Positions 23,887-31,802 of a stretch of DNA of 64,000 nt are shown here, piece after piece. The position numbers and the translations under genes are program-made. This stretch comes from Mycobacterium saskatchewanense (GTDB taxonomy: Bacteria > Actinomycetota > Actinomycetes > Mycobacteriales > Mycobacteriaceae), in the NCBI RefSeq assembly GCF_010729105.1, contig NZ_AP022573.1:3286001-3350000 (forward strand), read 5' to 3'. The notes under the pieces were generated by a model. That model saw only the letters and a program-made list of their open reading frames with translations, did no database searches and was not told the DNA's origin. How positions within the stretch are numbered: position 1 is the stretch's first letter; every line of letters starts with the position of its first letter.

Positions 23887-24690
23887 ATGGCCCGGAAGTG
23901 GTTCATCGCGTGGCACACGTTGTTCTTCGTTGCCGCCGGTGTCCTCTACTTCTTCTGCGTGTTGCCCCGCTGGTATGAGCTGATGGGGGAAATGCCACGC
24001 GGGTTGGGGATGGCCGGCCGGATCGCATCCGGCGCGCTCATCGGACTGGCCGCGTTGCCCGTCGTCTTCACGCTGCTGCGCACCCGCAAGCCGGAGCTGG
24101 GCACGCCGCAGCTGGCGCTGTCGATCCGGGTCTGGTCGATCGTGGCCCACGTGCTGGCCGGCATCCTGATCGTCGGAACCGCGATCAGCGAGATCTGGCT
24201 CAGCCTGGACGCCGCCGGACGGTACCTGTTCGCGATCTACGGTGCGGCCGCCGCGATCGGGGTCCTCGGGTACGTGGCGTTCTACCTGTCGTTCGTGGCC
24301 GAGCTGCCGCCGCCACCGCCGAAACCCATCAAAGCGAAGAAACCCAAGCGGCGTCGCCTGCGCCGCAAGAAGGGTGACGACGAGGCGGACGAGGCCGAAG
24401 CGATCGAAGAATCCGAGGCCGAAGCCACCGAGGAATCGGAAGAGCCCGAGGACGTCGAAGACGCCGAGGCCGCCGACGAGTCGGAAGAATCCGAAGCGAC
24501 CGAAGACGCCCAGCCCACGGAAGTCACCGCCGAGGCCGCCGACGAGTCGGAGGCCGAAGAGACCGCCGACGAAGAGGAAGAGCCGCGCGCGGGCCTGCGT
24601 AACCGGCGCCCGACGGGCAAGGGCTCGCACCGGATGCGGCGGCGCCGCACGCGCGGCGGCGTCGCGGTGGACGAAGGCCCCGACGAGTAA
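23887..24690 (+). CDS. lucA: Lipid uptake coordinator LucA (membrane protein with acidic tail)
   Basis: The 267-residue protein has four transmembrane segments (about 5-27, 45-65, 80-102, 110-137), a basic stretch (KAKKPKRRRLRRKK), then about 80 residues dominated by Glu and Ala in imperfect repeats, and a basic C terminus. It corresponds to Rv3723. In M. tuberculosis that protein, LucA, stabilises the Mce1 and Mce4 fatty acid and cholesterol importers. The length difference from Rv3723 (about 254 residues) lies mainly in the acidic tail. Confidence 0.85.
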   Translation: MARKWFIAWHTLFFVAAGVLYFFCVLPRWYELMGEMPRGLGMAGRIASGALIGLAALPVVFTLLRTRKPELGTPQLALSIRVWSIVAHVLAGILIVGTAISEIWLSLDAAGRYLFAIYGAAAAIGVLGYVAFYLSFVAELPPPPPKPIKAKKPKRRRLRRKKGDDEADEAEAIEESEAEATEESEEPEDVEDAEAADESEESEATEDAQPTEVTAEAADESEAEETADEEEEPRAGLRNRRPTGKGSHRMRRRRTRGGVAVDEGPDE

Positions 24691-24706
24691 TCGGTCGCGG
24701 CGTCGA

Positions 24707-25081
24707 TTACGCCGAGACGATGATGACCGGAATGTCGGTGTTCTCGTCCGTGTGGTAGCTCGCGCAGACCCGGTGGTAGCCGTCGGCGATCTGCAACGGC
24801 ACACCTGTCGTGAAGTCGCCGCGGACGAGCAGGATCGGCGACAGCGGCTGGCCCTTTTTGATCTTGGTCAGATCCGCGGCGACGTGCGGATTGTCATCGG
24901 GTAACAGCGTCAGCCGCGCCGCCCGCAGGATGTCCTTGGCCTTCTTGCAGCTGACGACGCCGGTCTTCATCTTTTCCGCCAACTGGTTGGCAATGCCCGG
25001 CTCCGCCACCAGGGCCAGGTAGTCGGCCGCGGCCGGGAAGTCATGGACCTCAGGCTCTTCCAGCCATTTAACGCTCGCCAT
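24707..25081 (-). CDS. Small ParB/sulfiredoxin-fold-like protein
   Basis: The 124-residue protein has the pattern LSPILLVRG followed by PLQIADGYHRVCASY, which recalls the ParB/Srx nucleotide-binding motif (G-x-H-R). It lacks a helix-turn-helix and other Spo0J domains. Here it stands alone and convergent to lucA. The fold assignment is tentative and the role unknown. Confidence 0.6.
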   Translation of the reverse strand: MASVKWLEEPEVHDFPAAADYLALVAEPGIANQLAEKMKTGVVSCKKAKDILRAARLTLLPDDNPHVAADLTKIKKGQPLSPILLVRGDFTTGVPLQIADGYHRVCASYHTDENTDIPVIIVSA

Positions 25082-25221
25082 CGCGTCTCCCTTCGTAGCG
25101 CCGCCTCCGTCGCAGCCTACTCAGACGGCCGCCCGAAGTTTGGGATCGGTAGGCGCGGAGCCGGTCTGTACTTGCGCCATGTCGACGCCAACGGGGCGGC
25201 GCATGAGGAAAGGGAATATCG

Positions 25222-25710
25222 GTGAAACGTCTTCTCGCGGCTGCGATTGGAACTGTTGGCTGTGCTGCGGCCTCGGTGGCGCTGGTGGGTTGTTCGAGCG
25301 GTGGCCACACGGCCGGCCCGGGCTCGAGCACCGTGCCCAGCGTGGCGACCGGTGCCGGTGCGCAGGTCAAGGTGGGCGGCACCGACCTGGCGGGCCTGGA
25401 CCCGGCTTCGGTGACGTGCGTCAAAACGGGCGGCCGGATCAACATCGGCAGCGGCTCCACCGGTGGACGGCAAGCGTTGGCCGTCGTGATGACCGACGAG
25501 GCCACCCCGAAGGTCGAGTCGCTGGCGCTCGTCGTCGACGGCAACGCCCTCTCGGTCGCCAACAACATGGGCGCCAAGGTGGGTTCGGCCGATGTGGCGG
25601 TGGACGGTAAGACGTACACCATCAACGGCCAGGCCCAGGGCGCCGACCTGAAGAACCCCATGGCGGGGATGATCACCAAGGACTTCAACATCAAGGTGAC
25701 CTGCGGTTGA
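25222..25710 (+). CDS. 19-kDa antigen (LpqH)-family lipoprotein
   Basis: The 162-residue product has a lipoprotein signal peptide with lipobox LVGC (Cys at about residue 24), then a domain like the mycobacterial 19-kDa antigen family (CVKTGGRINIGSGS, VNGNAL-type beta strands, INGQAQGADL, FNIKVTCG). The family is cell-envelope lipoproteins recognised by TLR2. The GTG start is preceded by AAGGGA. The canonical lpqH locus lies elsewhere in mycobacteria, so this is a paralogue. Confidence 0.82.
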   Translation: MKRLLAAAIGTVGCAAASVALVGCSSGGHTAGPGSSTVPSVATGAGAQVKVGGTDLAGLDPASVTCVKTGGRINIGSGSTGGRQALAVVMTDEATPKVESLALVVDGNALSVANNMGAKVGSADVAVDGKTYTINGQAQGADLKNPMAGMITKDFNIKVTCG

Positions 25711-25793
25711 TCCGTTCAACCCCGGGCGGCGGACGTGGCTTCGGCCGACGTCCGCCGCTCGCCGTTCTGGCGGCCCGGCATCGCGCGCGGACT

Positions 25794-25799
25794 TATGAT
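25794..25799 (+). promoter_or_regulatory. -10 hexamer TATGAT of the TPR-CHAT operon
   Basis: TATGAT is followed by exactly 6 bases and the GTG at 25806, giving a leaderless start and supporting 25806 over the longer frame from 25707. Confidence 0.6.
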
Positions 25800-25805
25800 G
25801 CAGCC

Positions 25806-27518
25806 GTGTCGATCCCCGCCGACCTTCAGCGCGCGCGGCGCCTGGCAGTCGCCGCCGACGAGGCGGCCGCCCGGGATCTCCTGCTGTCCCTGATACCCCG
25901 GATCGAGGCGGAGGATCGCGACGACCTGATGCTGGAAGTCCTTGCCCAGCTTGGGGAGATCTACCTGGCGCGCGGGTCGCACGACGGCGTGTCGGAGTCG
26001 ATCCGCCGCATCCGCGAGTGCTTGGCCATCTACTCGGCGATCGCCGCCGGCGCCATGCCGGAGGCCGCGGGCCAGGTGCGGATTCCGCACGCCGAGGTGG
26101 AACGCATGATCTGCCGCTACTCGCGACGGGCCCAGTTCCTGCAGACGGGCCTGGCGGCGGCGGTCGGCGATCACGAGGGGGCGGCGTCGGCGCTGGCCGC
26201 GCTGGACAACTGGAATCGCGGCGGATTCGACGAACTCGCCGACGAGCACACCTACCTGTGCGCCTTCGCGCGGGTGCTGTGCGCGGGCGCGCTGTGCGAC
26301 GACGACCTGCACGCGCGGGCGATTCCGCTCTGGGAGCAGGCACTCGGCATGATCGACGGCGCCGGGGACTCCGACCATCTCCGGGTGGTCGCCGCCACCG
26401 GGTACGGCAGGTTCTGCGTCGAGACGGGGCGATTGTCCGAGGCCGAGCCGTGGTTGCGCCGGGCCGAGGCCCGCGCGCAAGCCAACGACTGGGAGTTGGC
26501 CAGTGCCACAGCACAATTGGAGCGTGCTGCCGGTTGTTGGGTGGCGGGTGACCACGTGAGTACCGAGCGGATCGTCTCGGAGGCCTACCCGGTCATCGCG
26601 CGCTACGCACGCGCCCACGACGTGGCCCGGTGCTGGCTGTACCTGGGACTCACCCGCCTGGGGTCTGGCGCACTGGGGGCGGCCGACGAATGCTGGGAGC
26701 ACGCGGAGCGACACTGGCGGGGGTTGGGCAAGCCGCTTCACCTGCACCGTATCCTGTTGCAGCGCAGCTGGATACCGATCTTCTGGAGCCGGTTCGAGGC
26801 GGCGGTCGAGCTGATCGCTCAGGCCCGTGAGGTGCTCGATTCCTCGCCGCGCAGCAGTTGGCTGCAGTACGCCCGGCTCGACAATCACCTGGGGACGGTG
26901 TGGCGAGCGGATGCGTTGGCCGACTTGGGCTTCGACGGGTCCGGTGACCCCGACGAGACCCTGCAGGAAACCGGAGAACGGCATGCCCAATCGCTGGGTG
27001 TCATCCTGGGCGAGGTCGGCACCCCGGCGTATCGACGCGCGATGGCGAAGCTCGAGCAGGCCGCAGAGCTCAAGGTGCCGGCGGCGCTGGCGGTGGACTC
27101 GGTGCGGTATTCGATCGCCGACGCGGACGCCCGGGCGCGCTGGGCGGCCAGCGTTTCTGCGCCGATGCTGGCCGGCGCCTTCGCCGTCGCCTGGGAGTGG
27201 GAGAACACCCAGCTGATCAGCGAGCTCGTCGAATACCACAGCGCGCGAGGCACATTTGCCAACGAGCCGGGACGGGCGACTGTCGGTGAATGGGCGTCGA
27301 CGGCGACCACGACGGCGCCCGTCGACGCCGGTGACGCGCTGGCCGCGGCGGGGCCGTCAGTGCGCGCCGGGGGCGCGCTCACCCGGCTCGGCCCGTTACC
27401 CCCGCTGCGGATGGAACCGGGCGCCGAACCAATCTTGGGCCACTACCGCGCACTGGCATTCGAACGTTACGGGCAGGCGGTCGTCACCGATGAGCCCGCC
27501 TGGTCGACCTGGCCATGA
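25806..27518 (+). CDS. TPR-repeat protein, partner of CHAT protease
   Basis: The 570-residue all-helical protein has degenerate tetratricopeptide repeats through about residues 15-400 (for example AEPWLRRAEARAQANDWELA and WLYLGLTRLGSGALGAADECWEHAERHW). A C-terminal helical segment (about 430-500) resembles the linker that precedes CHAT domains in one-piece TPR-CHAT proteins. Its stop overlaps the CHAT gene by ATGA, so here the usual fusion is split in two. It probably scaffolds or senses a trigger for the protease; no target can be named. Confidence 0.78.
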   Translation: MSIPADLQRARRLAVAADEAAARDLLLSLIPRIEAEDRDDLMLEVLAQLGEIYLARGSHDGVSESIRRIRECLAIYSAIAAGAMPEAAGQVRIPHAEVERMICRYSRRAQFLQTGLAAAVGDHEGAASALAALDNWNRGGFDELADEHTYLCAFARVLCAGALCDDDLHARAIPLWEQALGMIDGAGDSDHLRVVAATGYGRFCVETGRLSEAEPWLRRAEARAQANDWELASATAQLERAAGCWVAGDHVSTERIVSEAYPVIARYARAHDVARCWLYLGLTRLGSGALGAADECWEHAERHWRGLGKPLHLHRILLQRSWIPIFWSRFEAAVELIAQAREVLDSSPRSSWLQYARLDNHLGTVWRADALADLGFDGSGDPDETLQETGERHAQSLGVILGEVGTPAYRRAMAKLEQAAELKVPAALAVDSVRYSIADADARARWAASVSAPMLAGAFAVAWEWENTQLISELVEYHSARGTFANEPGRATVGEWASTATTTAPVDAGDALAAAGPSVRAGGALTRLGPLPPLRMEPGAEPILGHYRALAFERYGQAVVTDEPAWSTWP

Positions 27519-28867
27519 GCGTGCCGGACCGGCTGACGCTGGTGCTCCGCTACGCCGACGTCGGCATCGCCACCTACGCCAGCCTGCGTATCGTCGGGCA
27601 GCCGTCGCGCACCGTCACCTGGGTGGTCGAGGAGCCGATCCTGCTGGCGGCCCTGCAGGAGCTGACCGAGGCCCTGCCCGAGCCGGCCGGCTCCGAAAGC
27701 CCCCGCGATGCCATCGAACGCGCGCTGACGCGCGGCCCTTTCGCGCGGCCGGACACCGAACTCGTCGTCGCTTACATCCTCGGGGTGCTGCTGATCGCGC
27801 CCGCCGGATGGCAACTGCTCAGGAGCTGCGCGGCGTCGCCACGTGCGGTGCTCTTCGTCTCGCCCACCGCGCGGCTCGCGCGCGTGCCCTGGGGCCTGCT
27901 GGCGCTGCCGAAATCGGGTCCGAGCAAGGAGGAATTGGCTCGTGCCCGGCAAGAGGCGATGACCGCCAGCGGCCGGGTGGCCGCCCGGATCCCGTGGCAA
28001 CTCGCCGATATCGAGGAACACACCGACGGTTATCGGCTGATGGAGCTGGCCGATGTGCTCATGGCGGAGCCGCAGAACATCGTGCACTCCCCGCGATCAC
28101 CGGCCGGATGGGCCGAGAGGCGCGCCAACCCGCCGGTCCTGGTCCTCGACCCGCGGGTGCCCGGGCAACTGCCCGACTCTGCGCTGGGATCGGTGCTCGG
28201 CCGCCCCTCGGCGCGGACGCGATTGGCCCAGCATTACGCCGAGCTGGCGCGACGCCGCGCCGTGTTGCCGGACGCCGGCGACCCGGTGGAGCTGTTCCGC
28301 CGGCGGGACGCCGATCGCGCTTGGCTGGCCAAGATGCTCGTCCAAGCGCCCAACCGGCTCATGTACGTTGGTCACGCCAGTTCGGCCGAGGGGCGGGCCG
28401 ACCGCGCGGCCCTGCACCTCGCGTGTACGGCGGCGATGCGCGGAGACGCCGACGCCATCGGCGATCACCGCCCGCTGACCGCGTCGGACCTGATGTCCTT
28501 GCAGATGCCGATGCCACCGCGCGTCGCCCTGCTGGCGTGCGGCTCGGGTGGGGACTACCAGTTCGACGAGGCGACCGGCCTGGTGGCCGCGATGGTCCTG
28601 GGCGGTGCGCAGCTGGTGACGGCCACCTTGTGGTCGCTACCGACGACGAAGGCGTACCGCCTGTTTGCGGGCCCGGCCGCCGGGGACGAGGATCCGATGG
28701 CCGAACTCGTCATCGCGGTGGACCGTGCGCACGAACAGGATGACGCGGGGTGCGCGCTGAATCGATGGCAACGCGACCAGATGCGGCGCTGGCGTGGCGG
28801 CGCCCTCGCCGCCAGCCCCCTCTATTGGGGCGCCCCGATCACCTTCGCGGTTGACGGGGCGCGGTAG
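27515..28867 (+). CDS. CHAT-domain (caspase-like) peptidase
   Basis: The 450-residue protein has an N-terminal region without clear homology (1-200) and a C-terminal CHAT domain. The predicted catalytic pair is His287 in LMYVGHASS and Cys342 in VALLACGSGG. Typical flanking blocks are PLTASDLMSLQ and GLVAAMVLGGAQLVTATLWSL. CHAT proteases are separase/caspase relatives and act in bacterial programmed responses, including the type III-E CRISPR-associated TPR-CHAT. The ATG at 27515 overlaps the TPR stop. Both catalytic residues are present, so activity is plausible. Confidence 0.82.
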   Translation: MSVPDRLTLVLRYADVGIATYASLRIVGQPSRTVTWVVEEPILLAALQELTEALPEPAGSESPRDAIERALTRGPFARPDTELVVAYILGVLLIAPAGWQLLRSCAASPRAVLFVSPTARLARVPWGLLALPKSGPSKEELARARQEAMTASGRVAARIPWQLADIEEHTDGYRLMELADVLMAEPQNIVHSPRSPAGWAERRANPPVLVLDPRVPGQLPDSALGSVLGRPSARTRLAQHYAELARRRAVLPDAGDPVELFRRRDADRAWLAKMLVQAPNRLMYVGHASSAEGRADRAALHLACTAAMRGDADAIGDHRPLTASDLMSLQMPMPPRVALLACGSGGDYQFDEATGLVAAMVLGGAQLVTATLWSLPTTKAYRLFAGPAAGDEDPMAELVIAVDRAHEQDDAGCALNRWQRDQMRRWRGGALAASPLYWGAPITFAVDGAR

Positions 28868-28870
28868 CCC

Positions 28871-29185
28871 TCAGAGCGAGGCCAGCCATGCCGCGTGCAC
28901 GGCCTGCACATCGTCTGGCAGCGAAAGCTCCTCGCGCGCAGCGGGATCAAAAGCGACCAGGACGACGAGCCCCGGCCGCAGGGCCGGCAGTTCCCGGTCA
29001 CCGTCGCCGGGCGCCAACCTGCCGATGAACGTCTCCCCCGAAACCGCCACCACCTCAACGAAAACCTGCCGGGCACCGGCGGTTTCCCGGACGGTGCCCA
29101 CGCCGATGGCGTGCCCGTTCGCCGATTGACCTCGGGCGGACAGGAACCGGGCGGCGCTTTCCAGCAGCACATTGAGCTTCTTCAT
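28871..29185 (-). CDS. Small hypothetical protein, antisense-oriented inside the CHAT locus
   Basis: The 104-residue product begins MKKLNVLLESAARF (helix) and then appears beta-rich (AIGVGTVRETAGARQVFVEVVAVSGETFIGRLAPG), like a small barrel. No cysteine, membrane segment or signal is evident. It separates the TPR/CHAT pair from the next two genes and points the other way, ending 3 bases from the CHAT stop. I do not recognise a family. Confidence 0.55.
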   Translation of the reverse strand: MKKLNVLLESAARFLSARGQSANGHAIGVGTVRETAGARQVFVEVVAVSGETFIGRLAPGDGDRELPALRPGLVVLVAFDPAAREELSLPDDVQAVHAAWLASL

Positions 29186-29256
29186 GCGACCAGACTCGCG
29201 GTCTCCGTCGGCTACCGAACCCAACTTTCCGGCTCCCGGTTTCTTGCCGATGCCCC

Positions 29257-29262
29257 TATTCT
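29257..29262 (+). promoter_or_regulatory. -10 hexamer TATTCT of leaderless gene at 29269
   Basis: TATTCT is followed by 6 bases and ATG at 29269. This favours the ATG over the GTG at 29263 and shows the second half of the CHAT locus has its own promoter. Confidence 0.55.
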
Positions 29263-29268
29263 GTGCGG

Positions 29269-30600
29269 ATGAGCGCGGATCCGCAGCTGGCGCCGATCGT
29301 CACGGTGGGCCTGCCACGCCGGTCGGTCATCGACCGGGCATGGCGGTCCATCGGCGCCGGCGTCGAGGTGCTCAGCAGCGACGACGGCGGTCCGTTGACC
29401 CGGACCGTCAAGCGCATCATCGACCCGTTGGTGCTGCGGCTGCGATCGAACCCGCAGTACTCCGCGCCGGTCGTCACCGGTGAGACGGCCGCGGCGATGC
29501 ACCAGCTGATCCTCGGGCGGGCGGCCGAATTGCGCTCTGCCGCAGCATGGTTCGATGCCCTCAAACTGGAACGCCGCAGGCAGCGAATCCGCACGGGGAA
29601 CGCTCAGGAACTCTACTTTCCGGTGTGCTTCGAGTTGGCGGTGACAACGGGACCGCCCGGCCCGAACGACCACGAGACGGCGGGCAAGGTGCTCGCCGAC
29701 ATCCACCAGGGGCGGGACCGAACGGGCATCGAAGTCTTGAACGAACACGTGGCGAACGCTGATGTCGTCGCCAAACTGACCGATCAACTCGATCGCAGCT
29801 GGCGCGACGTGCGCGTCCCCACAACGACCTCGGCGGCGGCGACCGGCCCCTTCCTGACCGAGCTGGCCACGGTGTTGGGACCCGCCCACGGCCACAGCGC
29901 CGCGGCGGCCCGGCAGCGGGTGTGGTCGGCCATGATCGCCGACACCACGCCGTACAACCTGGGCGCCCTGGCCCACACCGAAACCGACGGGCTGCCGTGG
30001 TCGATCGTCGAGCTCGGCCTGAGTTCGGCGGCGCCGCAACGGCAACCGGCGGTCGCCGGTGGCTCCGACAGCGATCGCCCGCTGGACCGCAGCGTGGTCG
30101 ACCGGGTGCGGGCGACGCTGCGACGCGCCCTGGATCGCGACGCGTTGCCAGAGATTCCGCTGTTGTGCGAGGAGGAAGTCGACCGAGCCTGCGCGCCTTG
30201 GGGATTGCTGGGCGAGGACAAACAGGCGACCCTGGTGGCCGGCGTCGAGGTCGCGGTCGAATTGGCGCCGCTCGACCAGTCCGTCTGCGGCCGTTATGCG
30301 TTGGCCACCCAGATCCAGGCGCGGCTGCGCAAGGAGGCCTACGTGCTGCATGCGCGGCGCTACCTCGCCGCGGGTGGTCCCATCCATCCCCGGCAACAGC
30401 AGGTGGTGGCGGACCTGGCGGCGTACGCGCAGCCGTACCTGAGCCGGCTGTGGGCGCGGCTGCATGGACGCGACGTCTGGCAGGAACCCTGCGACGACGT
30501 CGACCACGTGCGGTCGTTGCTCGAGGGAGTCGCGCGGTCGGTGAGCCTCGACCACCGGCAGCGGATCAAGGCGATGCTCGAATTGCAGGAGGCCGGATGA
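29269..30600 (+). CDS. Uncharacterised protein of the CHAT locus (X)
   Basis: The 443-residue soluble protein has no recognised motif, signal peptide or membrane segment. It has a basic N-terminal third, an alternating alpha/beta middle, an acidic stretch (LPEIPLLCEEEVDRACAPWGLL) and a helical C terminus. No nucleotide-binding loop or nuclease signature is visible. The stop overlaps the next gene by ATGA, so the two are translated together. A role as regulator or substrate of the adjacent CHAT protease is a guess from position only. Confidence 0.7.
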   Translation: MSADPQLAPIVTVGLPRRSVIDRAWRSIGAGVEVLSSDDGGPLTRTVKRIIDPLVLRLRSNPQYSAPVVTGETAAAMHQLILGRAAELRSAAAWFDALKLERRRQRIRTGNAQELYFPVCFELAVTTGPPGPNDHETAGKVLADIHQGRDRTGIEVLNEHVANADVVAKLTDQLDRSWRDVRVPTTTSAAATGPFLTELATVLGPAHGHSAAAARQRVWSAMIADTTPYNLGALAHTETDGLPWSIVELGLSSAAPQRQPAVAGGSDSDRPLDRSVVDRVRATLRRALDRDALPEIPLLCEEEVDRACAPWGLLGEDKQATLVAGVEVAVELAPLDQSVCGRYALATQIQARLRKEAYVLHARRYLAAGGPIHPRQQQVVADLAAYAQPYLSRLWARLHGRDVWQEPCDDVDHVRSLLEGVARSVSLDHRQRIKAMLELQEAG

Positions 30601-31736
30601 GACTGGTCGCCGATTCCGGCCTGTGGAGCACGGGTGCGACGCTCGCCGCCACGCCGCTGGTGGCGGTGCTGGAGGTCAGCGGCGCGGTGCTGTCGTGGAT
30701 TCTCGACCAGCCCGGCGCCGCGGCGGTCGAGATCGCTTTCACGGATCCGACTCGGGCGGACTGGCTTTGGCGCGTCGTCGGTGAGGCGGGGCACGTCGCG
30801 CTGCTATCCGCCGTGAGCTCGGCCGACGCCACCGGGAGCGTCGACCTGACCGGCGTGGACATCGTGCCGGGATCGGTTGAACCGCTCCGCAAGCTGGCCG
30901 TCGGCCACTGGCTGCGGCGGTGGTGGCCCGCCAGCCGGCAGGATGGTATCGCCGGGCTCGACCGCGCGCTGCTCGATCTCGAGGTCGCGCTGCTCACCGC
31001 CGGCGCGCAGGGCTACTTCGCCGACGACACGTTCGACTCGGACGTGTCCGCGCTGCTGGCTCCGCACGGCACCGCCCTGATCACCCACGTGCGCGCCGGC
31101 GACCCCCGCGTCATCGACCTCGTGCAGGCGGGCGCCGAGCTGGCCGACGAAGCCGGGGTCGAGGGGCAGGCCTGGTCCGAACTGTCCGCAGCCCTTGACG
31201 GCTCGCGCGTCACGGCGGAAGCCCCGAGCGGGCACCGAGACGATTACGCGCTGGCCGCCGGCGCGGGCGGCGGCCGGCCCGGCGCACCGGCGATCGCCCG
31301 GGGCGTCGCGTCGATCGACTGGAGCGCGGTGCCGCCCGGCATCTTCGACGCGGGCGAGAACACCGTTGCCTGGAGCGTCGAGGTGGCCGACGCGGCGGTG
31401 GTGGCCGTCGTGCGTGCCGCTGTCATCGGGCCCGGCGAGCCCACCGGCGTCGCGGTGCGACTGATTTCGGGCGCCATCACCGGGGCCGGCGCGCTGGACG
31501 CCGCCGGACGCGCGGCCCTCCCGCTGATCGATACCGAGCAACGACCGGTGACGGAATCGGCGGTCTGGGACCATGATTGGTCGCGGGCCGCGGTGATCGT
31601 CGGCGCGTCCATTCCACGGGGGTCCGAGACCCCGGAGACGCGTGAACGCGTTCGCCGGTGGGCGCGGGCGCGGCTGGACCGGCCGGCTGACGACGCCTTC
31701 CTCGCCGAGATCCTGGCCGCCGAATCCGAGTATTGA
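30597..31736 (+). CDS. Uncharacterised protein of the CHAT locus (Y)
   Basis: The 379-residue protein is rich in Ala/Val/Asp with no clear signal peptide. Segments VAVLEVSGAVLSWILDQPG and HWLRRWWPASR are notable. The C-terminal half (AWSVEVADAAVVAVVRAAVIG onward) looks like a beta-sandwich. It overlaps gene X by 4 bases and ends the cassette. I do not recognise the family. Confidence 0.7.
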   Translation: MRLVADSGLWSTGATLAATPLVAVLEVSGAVLSWILDQPGAAAVEIAFTDPTRADWLWRVVGEAGHVALLSAVSSADATGSVDLTGVDIVPGSVEPLRKLAVGHWLRRWWPASRQDGIAGLDRALLDLEVALLTAGAQGYFADDTFDSDVSALLAPHGTALITHVRAGDPRVIDLVQAGAELADEAGVEGQAWSELSAALDGSRVTAEAPSGHRDDYALAAGAGGGRPGAPAIARGVASIDWSAVPPGIFDAGENTVAWSVEVADAAVVAVVRAAVIGPGEPTGVAVRLISGAITGAGALDAAGRAALPLIDTEQRPVTESAVWDHDWSRAAVIVGASIPRGSETPETRERVRRWARARLDRPADDAFLAEILAAESEY

Positions 31737-31763
31737 GCAGCCCGCCCGCGCCCGGAAATCTCA

Positions 31764-31779
31764 CTCTCGCTCACGAGAG
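31764..31779. promoter_or_regulatory. Inverted repeat CTCTCG-N4-CGAGAG, candidate operator or weak terminator
   Basis: A perfect 6-bp inverted repeat lies 12 bases upstream of the -10 hexamer of the next gene, roughly at its -35 position, and 28 bases after the CHAT-locus stop. Either an operator or an end-of-operon hairpin fits. Confidence 0.4.
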
Positions 31780-31790
31780 CGTCATTCCCC

Positions 31791-31796
31791 TATGCT
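31791..31796 (+). promoter_or_regulatory. -10 hexamer TATGCT of leaderless gene at 31803
   Basis: TATGCT is followed by 6 bases and the GTG at 31803; no ribosome-binding site is present. Confidence 0.55.
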
Positions 31797-31802
31797 GAGC
31801 GG

